A stretch of 64,000 bases of DNA from Paucibacter sp. Y2R2-4. Lineage in GTDB: Bacteria; Pseudomonadota; Gammaproteobacteria; Burkholderiales; Burkholderiaceae_C. The position numbers and the translations under genes are program-made. A model generated the notes under the pieces. The model made no database searches. It worked only from the letters and a program-made list of their open reading frames with translations, and was not told the DNA's origin. Of the stretch, positions 1 through 9,447 are shown piece by piece (the first letter of the stretch is position 1; each line of letters starts with the position of its first letter). Location: assembly GCF_025717535.1 (NCBI RefSeq), contig NZ_JAJIRO010000001.1:496001-560000 (forward strand). Direction: 5' to 3'.

Positions 1-1
1 C

Positions 2-121
2 CCCGGCAATTTGCTCGTCTTCAGCGTTTATGCCGGCTTGGTATTGCTGTTCTCGGTGTTGCTGATCAAGGCGGCACAAAAGGTCTTGGGCAAGAACAGC
101 CGGATGTTCATCGGCGCGTGA
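2..121 (+). CDS. C-terminal end of a membrane protein (partial)
   Basis: Only the last 39 codons of a gene entering from the left edge are present, ending in TGA at 119-121. The translation has one strongly hydrophobic segment (VYAGLVLLFSVLLIKAA) followed by a short basic tail, as at the end of a multi-spanning inner-membrane protein. A polysaccharide flippase or membrane glycosyltransferase would fit the neighbouring exopolysaccharide genes, but the fragment is too short to decide. It converges on the minus-strand locus that starts at 257. Confidence 0.45.
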   Translation, partial: PGNLLVFSVYAGLVLLFSVLLIKAAQKVLGKNSRMFIGA

Positions 122-137
122 TCATCGACAGTTGTTC

Positions 138-164
138 GTCGGCACTTAAGGGATGAGTGCCGAC
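138..164. terminator. Stem-loop between convergent genes
   Basis: A perfect 9-bp inverted repeat, GTCGGCACT (138-146) and AGTGCCGAC (156-164), with a 9-nt loop lies between two convergent coding regions. Neither side has a U-tract, so it is at best a weak or bidirectional terminator or an mRNA 3' end stabiliser. Confidence 0.4.
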
Positions 165-256
165 CTGTTCTTCGGTGCTTCGCCCTTGTTGCCAAGACCC
201 GGATCCAACGATCTGGTCCTGAGTCACACACCGGGCGAGGCGAAAGCTGTAGGGAG

Positions 257-1267
257 TCACGCCTTGAGGGCACGAATCCAAGCCTTGACCTTCTTCTTGA
301 CACCGTAACGCTGCAACAACTCGCCCAGAGCATCGCTCAGGCGAGCCACAAACCGGTGCAAGCGGAGCAAAAACTTGTGCTTGAAGGTGTCCTTCAACAG
401 GTAGAGGTCCACAAACTCTTGCCTGTGCGTGGCAAACAGTGATTTGTACTGCGCTTCACCCGGGCCAAAGTCCAAAATCGAATGGCGCCCGAGAGCAAAG
501 ATATCCTCGATCAGGTGATAGAGGAGCACCGTTCCGGGCGAATGGCTGGCGCATTCCGGCAGATAGCCAATGGTGTCATAGATCAGCCGAGAGCCCTGTT
601 GGCGGCACCAAGCAAACGCGATGGCGCGCCCTTGGTCGCGCAAAAGATAGCCCCGCGCACAGCCCTGTTCTGCCAAGGCTTGCATTTGTGCCAAAAACTC
701 AGGACCCGAGGGCAGCCCCGCGTCAAGAAGACGGGTTTGATAGGTTTGCTTTGAAATGGCCAGAGCTTCGGTGAGGAAACGCTCCATCTCCTCGGGGGCG
801 GTATAGACCTCCCACGGCGCGCCCCCCCCCTGTCGCTCCGTAAAACGACGCACCGACCGCTGCAGGTTTTGACGCGGTTTGGAGGAAAACTGTTGCTTCA
901 AATACTCGGGAAAGCTGCCACCCACCGCGACATAGTGAAGCACGTCCCGATGAGACACATAACGAATCAAACCCCCGTACTGTCCCAGGCCGGGCTCACA
1001 AAAAGAAGCGGGCACTTTTCTGCACAACAGGCCATCTAACTTGCCGCTCAGTTGCGCTTCCAACGCAGCGCAAGATGCAGGCCAGCCGGGCTGCTCAAAC
1101 CGTGCTGGATCCAGAACCAAGAGCTCGGGATACCAAGCCCCCAGCACCCACTCTCCCAACCGATACTTGAGCCGAACCGCCTGTTGACGGCGCATGCTGA
1201 ACTCCAAGCCATCGAGTTCGGAAGCGACAGACGCGGCGACCACCGCTGCAGTTTCAGAAGTCTTCAA
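257..1267 (-). CDS. GNAT/FemAB-like (BioF2-type) acyltransferase
   Basis: A 336-aa protein of the Acetyltransf_6 / CelD-BcsL type. These are GNAT-fold enzymes often found in polysaccharide loci, where they acylate sugars or add amino acids. The C-terminal half shows the family pattern: a repeated GNAT core, the phrase LILDFGPG-like (SILDFGPGEAQYK) and a basic tail. The reading frame is open to 1324, but the best start is TTG at 1267, whose TTGA overlaps the stop of the upstream deacetylase. An ATG at 1195 is also possible. It is the last gene of the minus-strand operon. The substrate cannot be read from sequence. Confidence 0.7.
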   Translation of the reverse strand: MKTSETAAVVAASVASELDGLEFSMRRQQAVRLKYRLGEWVLGAWYPELLVLDPARFEQPGWPASCAALEAQLSGKLDGLLCRKVPASFCEPGLGQYGGLIRYVSHRDVLHYVAVGGSFPEYLKQQFSSKPRQNLQRSVRRFTERQGGGAPWEVYTAPEEMERFLTEALAISKQTYQTRLLDAGLPSGPEFLAQMQALAEQGCARGYLLRDQGRAIAFAWCRQQGSRLIYDTIGYLPECASHSPGTVLLYHLIEDIFALGRHSILDFGPGEAQYKSLFATHRQEFVDLYLLKDTFKHKFLLRLHRFVARLSDALGELLQRYGVKKKVKAWIRALKA

Positions 1268-2238
1268 ACCGTCACCACTTTTTGCCTGAAGGCATTGCGC
1301 CACATCCTCAACAAGAATCGCCAAGCGCTGCGATCCCAGGGGGTGAATCGAGGGAGCTGCATCAAGTCGAACTGTCTTGAATCGGCGGCGCCCCAGGCCG
1401 TTGACACCGCGGCGTGAAAGCCCAAGGACTTCACCACGGCGGCAGTCTCTGGCGTGTAATCCAGGCCCGGCTGGCCATTTGGGTAAGCGAACAAAGGCAC
1501 AGGTGCCTGCAAGAGCGCTTCCAAACGCTGTTTGCTCGACAAAATCTCCAAGCGCGCCGCCTGCGCATCAAGTCGGGCCAAGATCGGATGAGTTGCCGTG
1601 TGGGCACCGATCTGCATGCCGGCAGCATGCATGGCCTTGACCTGCTCTGAGCTCATCATCAAATCGTTCGGCAACTTGACTTGGGCGCGTTCTGCGAGCT
1701 TTTCAGTCAATAGCAGACGCTGGCTGGGCTCAAGGTACTTGATCTGGCGCAGCACCTGGTCAATGGCTGAACGACGCTGCTGCGGGCTGCCCAAAACATA
1801 ACGACCCAATGACAATCCCTCGACCAGATCGTCGAGATTCAACTCGGGAGCGGAACAGCGCCTGATGGACTCGATGACGGAGTCGTTCCACATCCGCCCG
1901 CCGTTCAAATAAGCTGTCGCGATGAAAAAAGTAGCAGGCAAGCCGAGGGCTCGCAAAATCGGCATCGCCAAATCATGGTTGTCCGCATACCCATCATCAA
2001 AAGTGATGCACACCGCCCGAGCCGGCAAACGCCCGGCTTCCAATAGTTCAACCGCCTGATCAAGCGGCAACACATGGAACCAGCGCTTGAGCCACACGCA
2101 GATCTGTTTAAAGCGCACGACATCCACTTCGTCAGGGAACAATTCATCGGGCTTCGCCAAGACCCGGTGAAAGATCAGTGTGGGCAACTTGGCAGCTTTA
2201 CCACCCGGGAACAAGGCCGACAACAGGATTCGAATCAT
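1264..2238 (-). CDS. Polysaccharide deacetylase family protein
   Basis: A 324-aa NodB-homology (carbohydrate esterase 4) protein. The metal- and acetate-binding motif TFDDGYAD is at residues 79-86 and the second metal-binding motif HTATH at about 213-217, followed by FAYPNG, a usual third NodB motif. It should remove N- or O-acetyl groups from a sugar polymer. No clear signal peptide is seen at the N-terminus, so a cytoplasmic or membrane-proximal role is possible. It starts one base after the stop of the O-ligase gene and its stop overlaps the acyltransferase. It is distinct from the exosortase-type deacetylase at 14576. Confidence 0.85.
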   Translation of the reverse strand: MIRILLSALFPGGKAAKLPTLIFHRVLAKPDELFPDEVDVVRFKQICVWLKRWFHVLPLDQAVELLEAGRLPARAVCITFDDGYADNHDLAMPILRALGLPATFFIATAYLNGGRMWNDSVIESIRRCSAPELNLDDLVEGLSLGRYVLGSPQQRRSAIDQVLRQIKYLEPSQRLLLTEKLAERAQVKLPNDLMMSSEQVKAMHAAGMQIGAHTATHPILARLDAQAARLEILSSKQRLEALLQAPVPLFAYPNGQPGLDYTPETAAVVKSLGFHAAVSTAWGAADSRQFDLMQLPRFTPWDRSAWRFLLRMWRNAFRQKVVTV

Positions 2239-2239
2239 T

Positions 2240-3553
2240 TCAAGCCCCGACCGATGATGGAGGCGGTGTCTTGGGGTTGAAAGCCCCTAGCCACCTCGGA
2301 TAAGTGGAAGATTCTTGATTCCAGGTCTGCTTCTGCACCCAGACACGCGTCAAAACCACCAAAGCCATCACCTCATACGGCAAATCAAAATAGGCCAAGC
2401 TCAAGAAGGCCCCACCCACCGCATAGGCCACAAGGGAGACCTGCGACATCACAGCCAAATCAAAGCACCATTTGCACTCTGGAATGTTGCGCGTCTGCTT
2501 TTTGATCCAAGAAGCACTGCGCCAGGTGGAGATCCCAATGCCCAAAAAGATAAATAGGCCCACAAAGCCATGATTACCAAGCACTTGGAAATAGATGCTG
2601 TGCGCCGCCCGCAGGTCCGAAGGATCAGGCGCATAAGCCAAGGCTAGATCGGGTCGAATGGGGTTGAAGCCCACACCAAAAGGTCGATGGATCGCGATAT
2701 TCCAGGCATGCCACCAGGCGTTGATTCGGCCTAAGGCGGAGCCGTCCTGCTCATAGGTTTTGATCGTGTCCATGCGTTGACTCCACTCGTCAGGCATGAA
2801 GCCGATCATCAATGAGCCGACCACCAGCAGCAGCAGGCCCATCGACGCTTTGTTCTTGCTCCCCATCCAAAGAAACAAAGCCATGGACGCCAGAGCCAGC
2901 AAGGCCCCGCGCGAATGGCTGCCCAATGCTGAGATCGCCACCAAGCCCATACCGACAAACAGGCTGCGTTTCAACCAAGCCGAGTGGGCTTGCAGCTGAA
3001 GGTAGCGCATCAAGGGAATGGTCATGACGAGGGACAAAGCAAACTCGTTGTTGTCTTCGATGAAGGAGCCCGACGGTCCCCAAACCCGATAGCTGCCGCC
3101 ATGTAAAAGCGTAAAGACTCCGCCTTTGATGCCCAAAATGGCCAATGAGGCCACGACCACACACATCAACGCCATGATTTGAACTTTGCTTCGAATTAGC
3201 GCCAAGCCAACCAAGAGCATCAGGTTGATCTTCATCACCTTCTTCCATTGGTCAAAGTCGCCTTCGACATCAACACCCAACAACCAGGTCAGCGTCATCC
3301 AGCCGCAAAAGACAACAAACCAGGTCACCGGGTTGTCGGCCATCGGATTGTGTTTGTCACGTGTATGGATCAACCCCATCAAGGTACACGCGGCCGCCAA
3401 TGCCGCCACAGGGAAGCTGTAGGCGAACCCATAGGTGTAGCGATGCGGATTCATGATGCTCAGCCATGTCCACAACAAAACGCCAATCCAAGGGCGTTTC
3501 AAAGCCGCCAACGAACCCCAGACAACGAGTCCGACTATCAGAATGTCACGCAT
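2240..3553 (-). CDS. Exosortase A system-associated putative O-glycosylation ligase
   Basis: A 437-aa polytopic membrane protein of the Wzy_C / O-antigen ligase superfamily. The start, MRDILIVGLVVWG followed by NPHRYTYG, matches the subgroup found with exosortase A (TIGR03097, named from memory). About ten hydrophobic segments are separated by a large periplasmic loop with the RxNAWWHAWNIA-like stretch typical of ligases. It is thought to transfer a lipid-linked glycan to protein or polymerise it, though this is a family prediction and not a shown activity. Its stop is one base from the downstream deacetylase start. Confidence 0.85.
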   Translation of the reverse strand: MRDILIVGLVVWGSLAALKRPWIGVLLWTWLSIMNPHRYTYGFAYSFPVAALAAACTLMGLIHTRDKHNPMADNPVTWFVVFCGWMTLTWLLGVDVEGDFDQWKKVMKINLMLLVGLALIRSKVQIMALMCVVVASLAILGIKGGVFTLLHGGSYRVWGPSGSFIEDNNEFALSLVMTIPLMRYLQLQAHSAWLKRSLFVGMGLVAISALGSHSRGALLALASMALFLWMGSKNKASMGLLLLVVGSLMIGFMPDEWSQRMDTIKTYEQDGSALGRINAWWHAWNIAIHRPFGVGFNPIRPDLALAYAPDPSDLRAAHSIYFQVLGNHGFVGLFIFLGIGISTWRSASWIKKQTRNIPECKWCFDLAVMSQVSLVAYAVGGAFLSLAYFDLPYEVMALVVLTRVWVQKQTWNQESSTYPRWLGAFNPKTPPPSSVGA

Positions 3554-3588
3554 CTCGATGCAACCTCATATGCAGTTCTTGACTACGC

Positions 3589-4941
3589 TCAACTCGCATG
3601 ACTAATGATGTAGCGGAATTTGCCCGATTTCTCTGGGGCGATTTCATCCATGACGCGAACATCGATCCGAACTTCGGCACCTAAACGCAACTTGAATTGC
3701 TGGGTGATGCGCTCTGTCGCCACCAAAGTATCAAAACCAACCTCCGGCAAGAGTTGCACCTCGCAGTGGGATCGGCTGTGTTGAATGACCTTGAATGAAC
3801 GCAGCCCGGACAAATCGCGCAGAACGTAGATCAAAGCAAGTCCATGCATCACGGTGCCATCCGCTGCAATGACAAAGTCCGTGCTTCGCCCTTGAATCTC
3901 TTTCAGCATTGGCAATCCGCGGCCACAAGCACATTGCTTGTCATCCATCACAGCCACGTCCCCGGTCTTGTAGCGGATGAAGGGGAAGTCAGAAGTGGCC
4001 AAATGCGTCACCACGATTTCGCCGGCCTGCCCCAGTGGCACCGGAAGTCCTTGGCCATCGATCAACTCAACAATCACATCTTCTGCTGTGATGTGCATCC
4101 CGCCCGAAGGGCACTCATGAGCAATAAAACCAGCGTCGCGTCCACCATAGCCGTTTGCGACCGGGCAGCCAAACACCGTAGAAATCATGCTTCTTTGCTC
4201 GTCGTAAAGACGCTCAGAGGTCACGAATGCGACCTTGATACCCAGATCATCCATACGTACACCGCGGTCTAGGGCATGTCGAGCGATGTGAGAAAGAGCT
4301 GAAGGATAGCCAAACAGCATGCGAGGCCGGCGACGGCGAATCGCATCGATAAACCCGTCCAGCTTGGCACTGGACATTTCAAACGCGGGAAGCAACTCGG
4401 TTCGTAGCACGCGATCGCGTATGGCTTTGATCCGATCTTGTTTGCCCAACTCAATCGGCGAGCCCCAGACCACCATCTCTGGGTCACCGATATCTACACC
4501 CCACCAACGGGTCGCTCTCCATTTGGCGGCCACGTCATGACTGACTCGCTCTTTGCCAATGAAAAAGATCAGGGGCTCGCCCGATGAGCCACCGGTATTG
4601 AAGCGCGCCAAACCACGCGCTTGGCTGCTCTTCATGGCTTCTGTATTGGCCCGAATTACCGACTTGGTCAGGAAGGGCAATTTCTGCAAATCCTCCAGGG
4701 AGCTCATGCCTTTCTCGGGGATCCCGGACTCCGCCAATAGCTGGCGATAAAAAGGCACATGCTGCCGGGCATCGCGCATCAAAGCATTGAGGCGCTGCAG
4801 TTGGAATTCAGCCAAGGCTTGCGGCTTCAGCCACTGGCTCTGTTCCAGTTGCCGACGAATCTGAACACTGTCATGCCCCTTGAGTCTTTCATGCAAGGGG
4901 AATGCCAACGCCGATACGACAGAGGTGTAGAGCGAACTCAT
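3589..4941 (-). CDS. PaaK/CapK-like AMP-dependent ligase
   Basis: A 450-aa protein of the phenylacetate-CoA ligase / CapK family of adenylate-forming enzymes. The phosphate-binding motif TGGSSGEPL is at residues 116-124, and a C-terminal YKTGDVAVMDD segment with a CACGRGLP cluster follows, as in PaaK. The frame is open to 5223, but that extension runs into the upstream glycosyltransferase. ATG at 4941 (MSSLYTS) leaves a 55-bp gap and gives the normal family length. In capsule and EPS loci such proteins are presumed to activate a carboxylic acid for attachment to a sugar. The substrate is unknown. Confidence 0.8.
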   Translation of the reverse strand: MSSLYTSVVSALAFPLHERLKGHDSVQIRRQLEQSQWLKPQALAEFQLQRLNALMRDARQHVPFYRQLLAESGIPEKGMSSLEDLQKLPFLTKSVIRANTEAMKSSQARGLARFNTGGSSGEPLIFFIGKERVSHDVAAKWRATRWWGVDIGDPEMVVWGSPIELGKQDRIKAIRDRVLRTELLPAFEMSSAKLDGFIDAIRRRRPRMLFGYPSALSHIARHALDRGVRMDDLGIKVAFVTSERLYDEQRSMISTVFGCPVANGYGGRDAGFIAHECPSGGMHITAEDVIVELIDGQGLPVPLGQAGEIVVTHLATSDFPFIRYKTGDVAVMDDKQCACGRGLPMLKEIQGRSTDFVIAADGTVMHGLALIYVLRDLSGLRSFKVIQHSRSHCEVQLLPEVGFDTLVATERITQQFKLRLGAEVRIDVRVMDEIAPEKSGKFRYIISHAS

Positions 4942-4996
4942 GGATATGCAGTGTTTCGTTGAGCGCTTTGAGCAGGCTGAGGCACGGCGGCAGCTT

Positions 4997-6250
4997 TCAT
5001 CGCGGCGCCGCCTTGGCCGCAGCACTCGCTTGCCGATGAATGCGCCGGAATTCCTCGACCAGCACTTCGACCCGCCGATCCCAGGTGTTATCTTGCGCAT
5101 AGGTCCGGATGGCCTGCCTGTCCCAATCGCGCCGCAAGCCCTGTTCAATGGCGGAGCAAAGCCGGTCATGGTCACCAAAAGGCAGTACCTCACCGAGCGA
5201 CGAATGATTGACAACCTCAGCATTGCCCCCCACGTCGGTCGTCACCACAGGCAAGCCACAAGCCATGGCTTCCAGAAACACATTGGCCCAGCCCTCGTTG
5301 CGGGTGGAAAGCACAAACAAATCGGCGGCGCTCAACAGTCCCGCCAAGTCATCTGGCTTGACCGGCCCCAAAAACCTGACATGCGCCTCAAGGCCCAAGG
5401 ACTGAACTTGAGACTTCAGTTTCTCCGTCCAATCGCCTTCCGGACTGGGCCCTCCCACCACCAGATAGATCAGAGCAGGAAACTGCTTCAACAAACTAGG
5501 AAGACAGTCGATGACCCGGTGAAAGCCTTTGCGTTCGACCAGCCCCCCAACGGTAATCAACACCGGGGCGTCAGCAAGCAAACCAAGGCGGACTCGCTGC
5601 TGCACCTTATCCAGCATTTGGAAGCGCTGCAGGTCAACTCCGTTGCCCACCACCTTGACCTTTTCAGGCGACGCGCCCAGGCTCAGCGCCAGTTGCCGCA
5701 ATGACTCCGAAACCGAGAACACCTGCTGCGCTTGACACAATGCCTTTCGCAGTTGCGGCCCCAAGGCAGGGTCTTGAGAATGACGCAATTCAGTGCCACG
5801 CATCGTGATGCAGACCGGAACCTTCAGCCACCGTCCCAAACGCACCGCGGCAGCACCATCGGGATAACCGAAATGCGCATCGAGCACGTCCAAGCGACCC
5901 GCGCGCCTAAGCGCCCTCAAGCGCGGCAAAGCTGCCAAGGCCATCATCCAGGCATCCATGCGTCGAAACAACTTGGGCACCGACAAAAATTTGGGAAGCC
6001 AAACCGTTTGTTGCTGCTGCTCGATCGCGGCGGTACTGACACGGCTACCGAACCCCAAGCGCGACAACAGGCTCTGCCCCGGAAACCATGCCCGCGGTGA
6101 GACGACGCTCAAGGGCAAGATTTTTGCGACCCGAAACATCCGTTCACGCACGAAGAGACCGGCGCCAGGCTGAGTTGCGCTAGGAAACAAGCTGCTCAGA
6201 ACCACCAGCGCCGGGCGGTCTTGCGGCGCACCGCTGGATTCGAGCGCCAT
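4997..6250 (-). CDS. Glycosyltransferase family 4 protein
   Basis: A 417-aa GT-B fold transferase. The donor-binding domain carries the EGWANVFLEAMACGLP segment, the E-x7-E type motif of GT4 enzymes, then TTDVGGNAE. The N-terminus LVVLSSLFPSATQPGAGLF is typical of the acceptor domain. The frame is open to 6361, but ATG at 6250 overlaps the preceding gene's stop as TGATG, which indicates translational coupling. It probably adds one sugar to the lipid-linked repeat unit at the cytoplasmic face of the membrane. Sugar specificity cannot be read. Confidence 0.85.
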   Translation of the reverse strand: MALESSGAPQDRPALVVLSSLFPSATQPGAGLFVRERMFRVAKILPLSVVSPRAWFPGQSLLSRLGFGSRVSTAAIEQQQQTVWLPKFLSVPKLFRRMDAWMMALAALPRLRALRRAGRLDVLDAHFGYPDGAAAVRLGRWLKVPVCITMRGTELRHSQDPALGPQLRKALCQAQQVFSVSESLRQLALSLGASPEKVKVVGNGVDLQRFQMLDKVQQRVRLGLLADAPVLITVGGLVERKGFHRVIDCLPSLLKQFPALIYLVVGGPSPEGDWTEKLKSQVQSLGLEAHVRFLGPVKPDDLAGLLSAADLFVLSTRNEGWANVFLEAMACGLPVVTTDVGGNAEVVNHSSLGEVLPFGDHDRLCSAIEQGLRRDWDRQAIRTYAQDNTWDRRVEVLVEEFRRIHRQASAAAKAAPR

Positions 6251-7482
6251 CACCGCCCAACCAGCAGCCGACCGTAGGGCTGGACATAGTTCGCAACACT
6301 GGCAGCCCAGTTGCGCTCGGTCTCCACAAACCGTCGTCCTTGAGATCGAATGCTTGGCCAATGCTGCCTCTCGCTCAGCACGCGCGACAAGACCTGCACC
6401 AAAGAATCCACCGAATCTGACTTGAACAAATAGCCCGTGTGTCCGTCGCGAATCAACTCATGATGCCCACCAACATCTGAAGCCACCAAGATACGACCTT
6501 GCGCCATGGCCTCCAGGGGCTTGAGCGGTGTCACCAACTCGGTCAAACGCATGGAATGCCGGGGGTAGACGAGCAGGTCGACCAAATCGTAATAACGTTT
6601 GACTTCAGCGTGTGGCACTCGCCCCGTGAAGATCACTTTGTCCTGCACCCCCAAGCGAACCGCTTGTGCTTTCAGGGCCTCGTCTTGAGGTCCTCCGCCG
6701 ACCAGTAGGACGCGCACATCAGGCCTTTGTTGCAAGATTTGCGGCAAGGCCTCTAACAATAGATCCAGCCCCTCGTATGCATAGAAAGAACCAATGAACC
6801 CCAGGACGGTACAGTCGCTCAGCCCCAGGCGCTCTTTCAAAGCAAGGTCGGCTTGACCGCCGGGTTCAAAGGAATCGATATCCACGGCGTTGGGAATCAC
6901 TGTCACCTTGTCGGCCGCAATGCCGCGCGCGACGATGTCTTTGCGCAAGCCCTCGCAAATGGTGAAAACATGATCGACGCGCTTGAGTGCATGGGTCTCC
7001 ATGGCGCGTGTCATGCGGTAACGCAGACTGCCTTCGCTGGTCGTGCCATGGTCAACCGCGGCGTCTTCCCAAAAGGCACGAATTTCATAGACCACAGGGA
7101 TACCCAGTCGTCGGCCCACTTTCAGTGCGGGCAAGGCATTCAACACCGGGGAATGAACATGGATGATCTGCGGCCGCAGTTGTTCAGCCACTGTTTGCAA
7201 GCGAGCCTCAAGTTGCTGCATTAAACGCACCTCTCCGAGGCCGGGCAGCGTTTTCTTGCCTGCCTGGACCGGTGTGCGATAGAAATGCCAACCATCGACC
7301 GTTTCTTCCAAAACGTCGGTCTTGTCCTTCTGCGCCAAACCTTCGCCATGCTTGGGGCTGGTCAAATGATGAGTATCCCACCCCAATTTGCGCTGCTCTC
7401 GCAACAAGGACAAGGTTCGGAAGGTGTAGCCGCTGTGCAAAGGGATGGAATGATCCAGCACATGGAGAACACGCACACTCAT
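6250..7482 (-). CDS. Exosortase A-associated glycosyltransferase (Daro_2409-like)
   Basis: A 410-aa GT4 enzyme. The N-terminus MSVRVLHVLDHSIPLHSGYT is characteristic of the exosortase A-linked subgroup (TIGR04063, from memory). The donor domain shows GFIGSFYAYEGLDLLLEA and the motif LKPLEAMAQGR. It follows the asparagine-synthase-like gene with a 4-base overlap (start at 7482, stop at 7479) and is coupled to the next glycosyltransferase by TGATG. Its role is sugar transfer during assembly of the locus polysaccharide. Confidence 0.88.
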   Translation of the reverse strand: MSVRVLHVLDHSIPLHSGYTFRTLSLLREQRKLGWDTHHLTSPKHGEGLAQKDKTDVLEETVDGWHFYRTPVQAGKKTLPGLGEVRLMQQLEARLQTVAEQLRPQIIHVHSPVLNALPALKVGRRLGIPVVYEIRAFWEDAAVDHGTTSEGSLRYRMTRAMETHALKRVDHVFTICEGLRKDIVARGIAADKVTVIPNAVDIDSFEPGGQADLALKERLGLSDCTVLGFIGSFYAYEGLDLLLEALPQILQQRPDVRVLLVGGGPQDEALKAQAVRLGVQDKVIFTGRVPHAEVKRYYDLVDLLVYPRHSMRLTELVTPLKPLEAMAQGRILVASDVGGHHELIRDGHTGYLFKSDSVDSLVQVLSRVLSERQHWPSIRSQGRRFVETERNWAASVANYVQPYGRLLVGR

Positions 7483-9443
7483 GGAGCCACCGCCTGTTCC
7501 ATCGCCGCCGCTGTCGTTTGAGGAGCCAACAAGGACACCGAACTGTCGCCAGCATCCACCACCTGGCGCAAAAATGCCTCAAACATCAACAGCGTCCAAA
7601 TCGGCGCGCTGTAATCGCTGGCGCCGCTCTGATGTGCATCGACCAGGTGCCGCAAATAAGTAGGATTGAACCAACCGGTCGAAGCCAGCCTTTCGCCCAG
7701 AATGGCGTCTCGCACCCGCTGCTTGAGCGGTCCGCGGAACCAGCGCGCCAAGGGCACCGAAAAGCCCATCTTGGGTCGATACAAAATATCGTCAGAGAGC
7801 ATAGGCTCCATCGCCTTCTTCAGCAGGTACTTCCCTTCTTGCCCCTTGACCTTGAGATTTGAAGGCAGCGTGGCCAACCACTCCACCAGTTCATGATCCA
7901 TCAAAGGCTCACGCACTTCGAGCGAATGCGCCATGCTGGCGCGATCAACCTTGGTGTTGATGTCGCCCACAAGGTAGGTCTTGAGATCCAGATACTGGAT
8001 CAGGGCCAACGGATCATCGGTCTGAGCCTTGGCGGCATGTTCATCAAACACCTGCTGTGCCCCATAGCCTGCCAACTGCGCCTTGAACTGCGAACTGAAC
8101 AACTGATCTCGCATCGGGCCACGCAGAATCGAGACTGAATGGAAATAGGCCTCCACCGAACTGCGGGCCATGCCTTCAAAGGTGGTCTTTGCTCGGAAAA
8201 CACGGGGCGCCCAATCGGCTTTGGGATAGAGCCGCCCCAAAGTGCCAAAAATAGGTTTGCGAACGGCTTCTGGCAGGGAGGATCGCATGCGTTCTTCCAT
8301 CAAATGCATGCGGTAGCGTCGGTAGCCGCCAAAGCTCTCATCGCCGCCATCGCCTGACAAGGCCACGGTCACATGTTTGCGCGCCAATTGACAGACGCGA
8401 TAAGTAGGAATTGCCGAGCTGTCGGCGTAGGGCTCATCGTACAAGCGGGCCAGCATGTCGATCAAATCGAAATCATCGCTCTTGACGATTTCGAGTCGAT
8501 GGTTGGTCTTGTAACGATCGGCGACCGTCTGAGCGAAAGCCGACTCATTGAAAGAAGGATCATCAAATCCAATCGAACAGGTATTGACGGGGCCCTCAGA
8601 CATGCCAGCCATGACCGCCACCACCGCGCTGGAATCGACGCCACCGGACAAGAATGCGCCCAATGGCACTTCGGCAATCATGCGGAGGCGAACCGATTCC
8701 TGCAGACGCTGCTGCAACTCGGCGCAAGCATCTTGCTCACTCATTGGATTGTCGAGTGAGAATCGCACATCCCAAAACTGCTTAGGCTGCGGCACAGCTT
8801 GGCCACGACGAATCAGCAAACTGTGTCCAGGCGCCAGCTTCTGTGCTTGCTTAAAGATACAGCGAGGCTCGGCGACATAGCCCAGCGCAAAGTACTCCTC
8901 TACCGCACATGGATCGATCTCACGCTTCATGCCCCCGTGTGTCAACAAGGACTTCAGCTCAGAGCCGAACAGCAACATGCCGTCATCCAGCAAGGACCAG
9001 TACATCGGCTTGACGCCGAGCCGATCGCGAGCCATGAAGAAGACTTGTTGATTGCGATCCCAAAGTGCAAAAGCAAACATGCCCCGCAGGCGCTTTACGC
9101 AATCCTCACCCCAGGCCTCCCAGGCATGAACGATGACCTCGGTGTCACTCTTGGTGCGAAACACATGCCCCAAGGATTCCAGCTCTGGCACCAAGGATTG
9201 AAAGTTGTAGATCTCCCCATTGAACACGATGACCACTGAATGATCTTCATTGAACAAAGGCTGCTGACCTGTCGCAATATCAATGATGGACAAGCGCCTA
9301 TGCCCCAGGCCAACGCCGGGCTCCAGGTGCAAGCTGCCTTCATCAGGGCCGCGGTGCAGCTGCGAGTCATTCATGCGCTGAAGGACTTCGCGCTGCAACT
9401 CACGTTGACCCCGCGTATCAAATATTCCGGTGATTCCGCACAT
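7479..9443 (-). CDS. XrtA/PEP-CTERM-associated amidotransferase (asparagine synthase-like)
   Basis: A 654-aa two-domain enzyme. After Met removal, Cys2 of MCGITGIFD is the N-terminal nucleophile of a class II glutamine amidotransferase domain (about 1-210). The synthetase domain follows, with the ATP pyrophosphatase loop LSGGVDSSAV and a second SGDGGDESFGGY motif. In exosortase A loci this subfamily (TIGR03108) is presumed to amidate a sugar acid or a similar component of the glycan rather than make free asparagine. It sits 4 bp from the upstream glycosyltransferase and overlaps the downstream one. Confidence 0.88.
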   Translation of the reverse strand: MCGITGIFDTRGQRELQREVLQRMNDSQLHRGPDEGSLHLEPGVGLGHRRLSIIDIATGQQPLFNEDHSVVIVFNGEIYNFQSLVPELESLGHVFRTKSDTEVIVHAWEAWGEDCVKRLRGMFAFALWDRNQQVFFMARDRLGVKPMYWSLLDDGMLLFGSELKSLLTHGGMKREIDPCAVEEYFALGYVAEPRCIFKQAQKLAPGHSLLIRRGQAVPQPKQFWDVRFSLDNPMSEQDACAELQQRLQESVRLRMIAEVPLGAFLSGGVDSSAVVAVMAGMSEGPVNTCSIGFDDPSFNESAFAQTVADRYKTNHRLEIVKSDDFDLIDMLARLYDEPYADSSAIPTYRVCQLARKHVTVALSGDGGDESFGGYRRYRMHLMEERMRSSLPEAVRKPIFGTLGRLYPKADWAPRVFRAKTTFEGMARSSVEAYFHSVSILRGPMRDQLFSSQFKAQLAGYGAQQVFDEHAAKAQTDDPLALIQYLDLKTYLVGDINTKVDRASMAHSLEVREPLMDHELVEWLATLPSNLKVKGQEGKYLLKKAMEPMLSDDILYRPKMGFSVPLARWFRGPLKQRVRDAILGERLASTGWFNPTYLRHLVDAHQSGASDYSAPIWTLLMFEAFLRQVVDAGDSSVSLLAPQTTAAAMEQAVAP

Positions 9444-9447
9444 AGCG

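Noticed and set aside
4940-5704. A 254-codon plus-strand open frame opposite the glycosyltransferase.
   Set aside because: No domain pattern, and the minus-strand glycosyltransferase explains the region.
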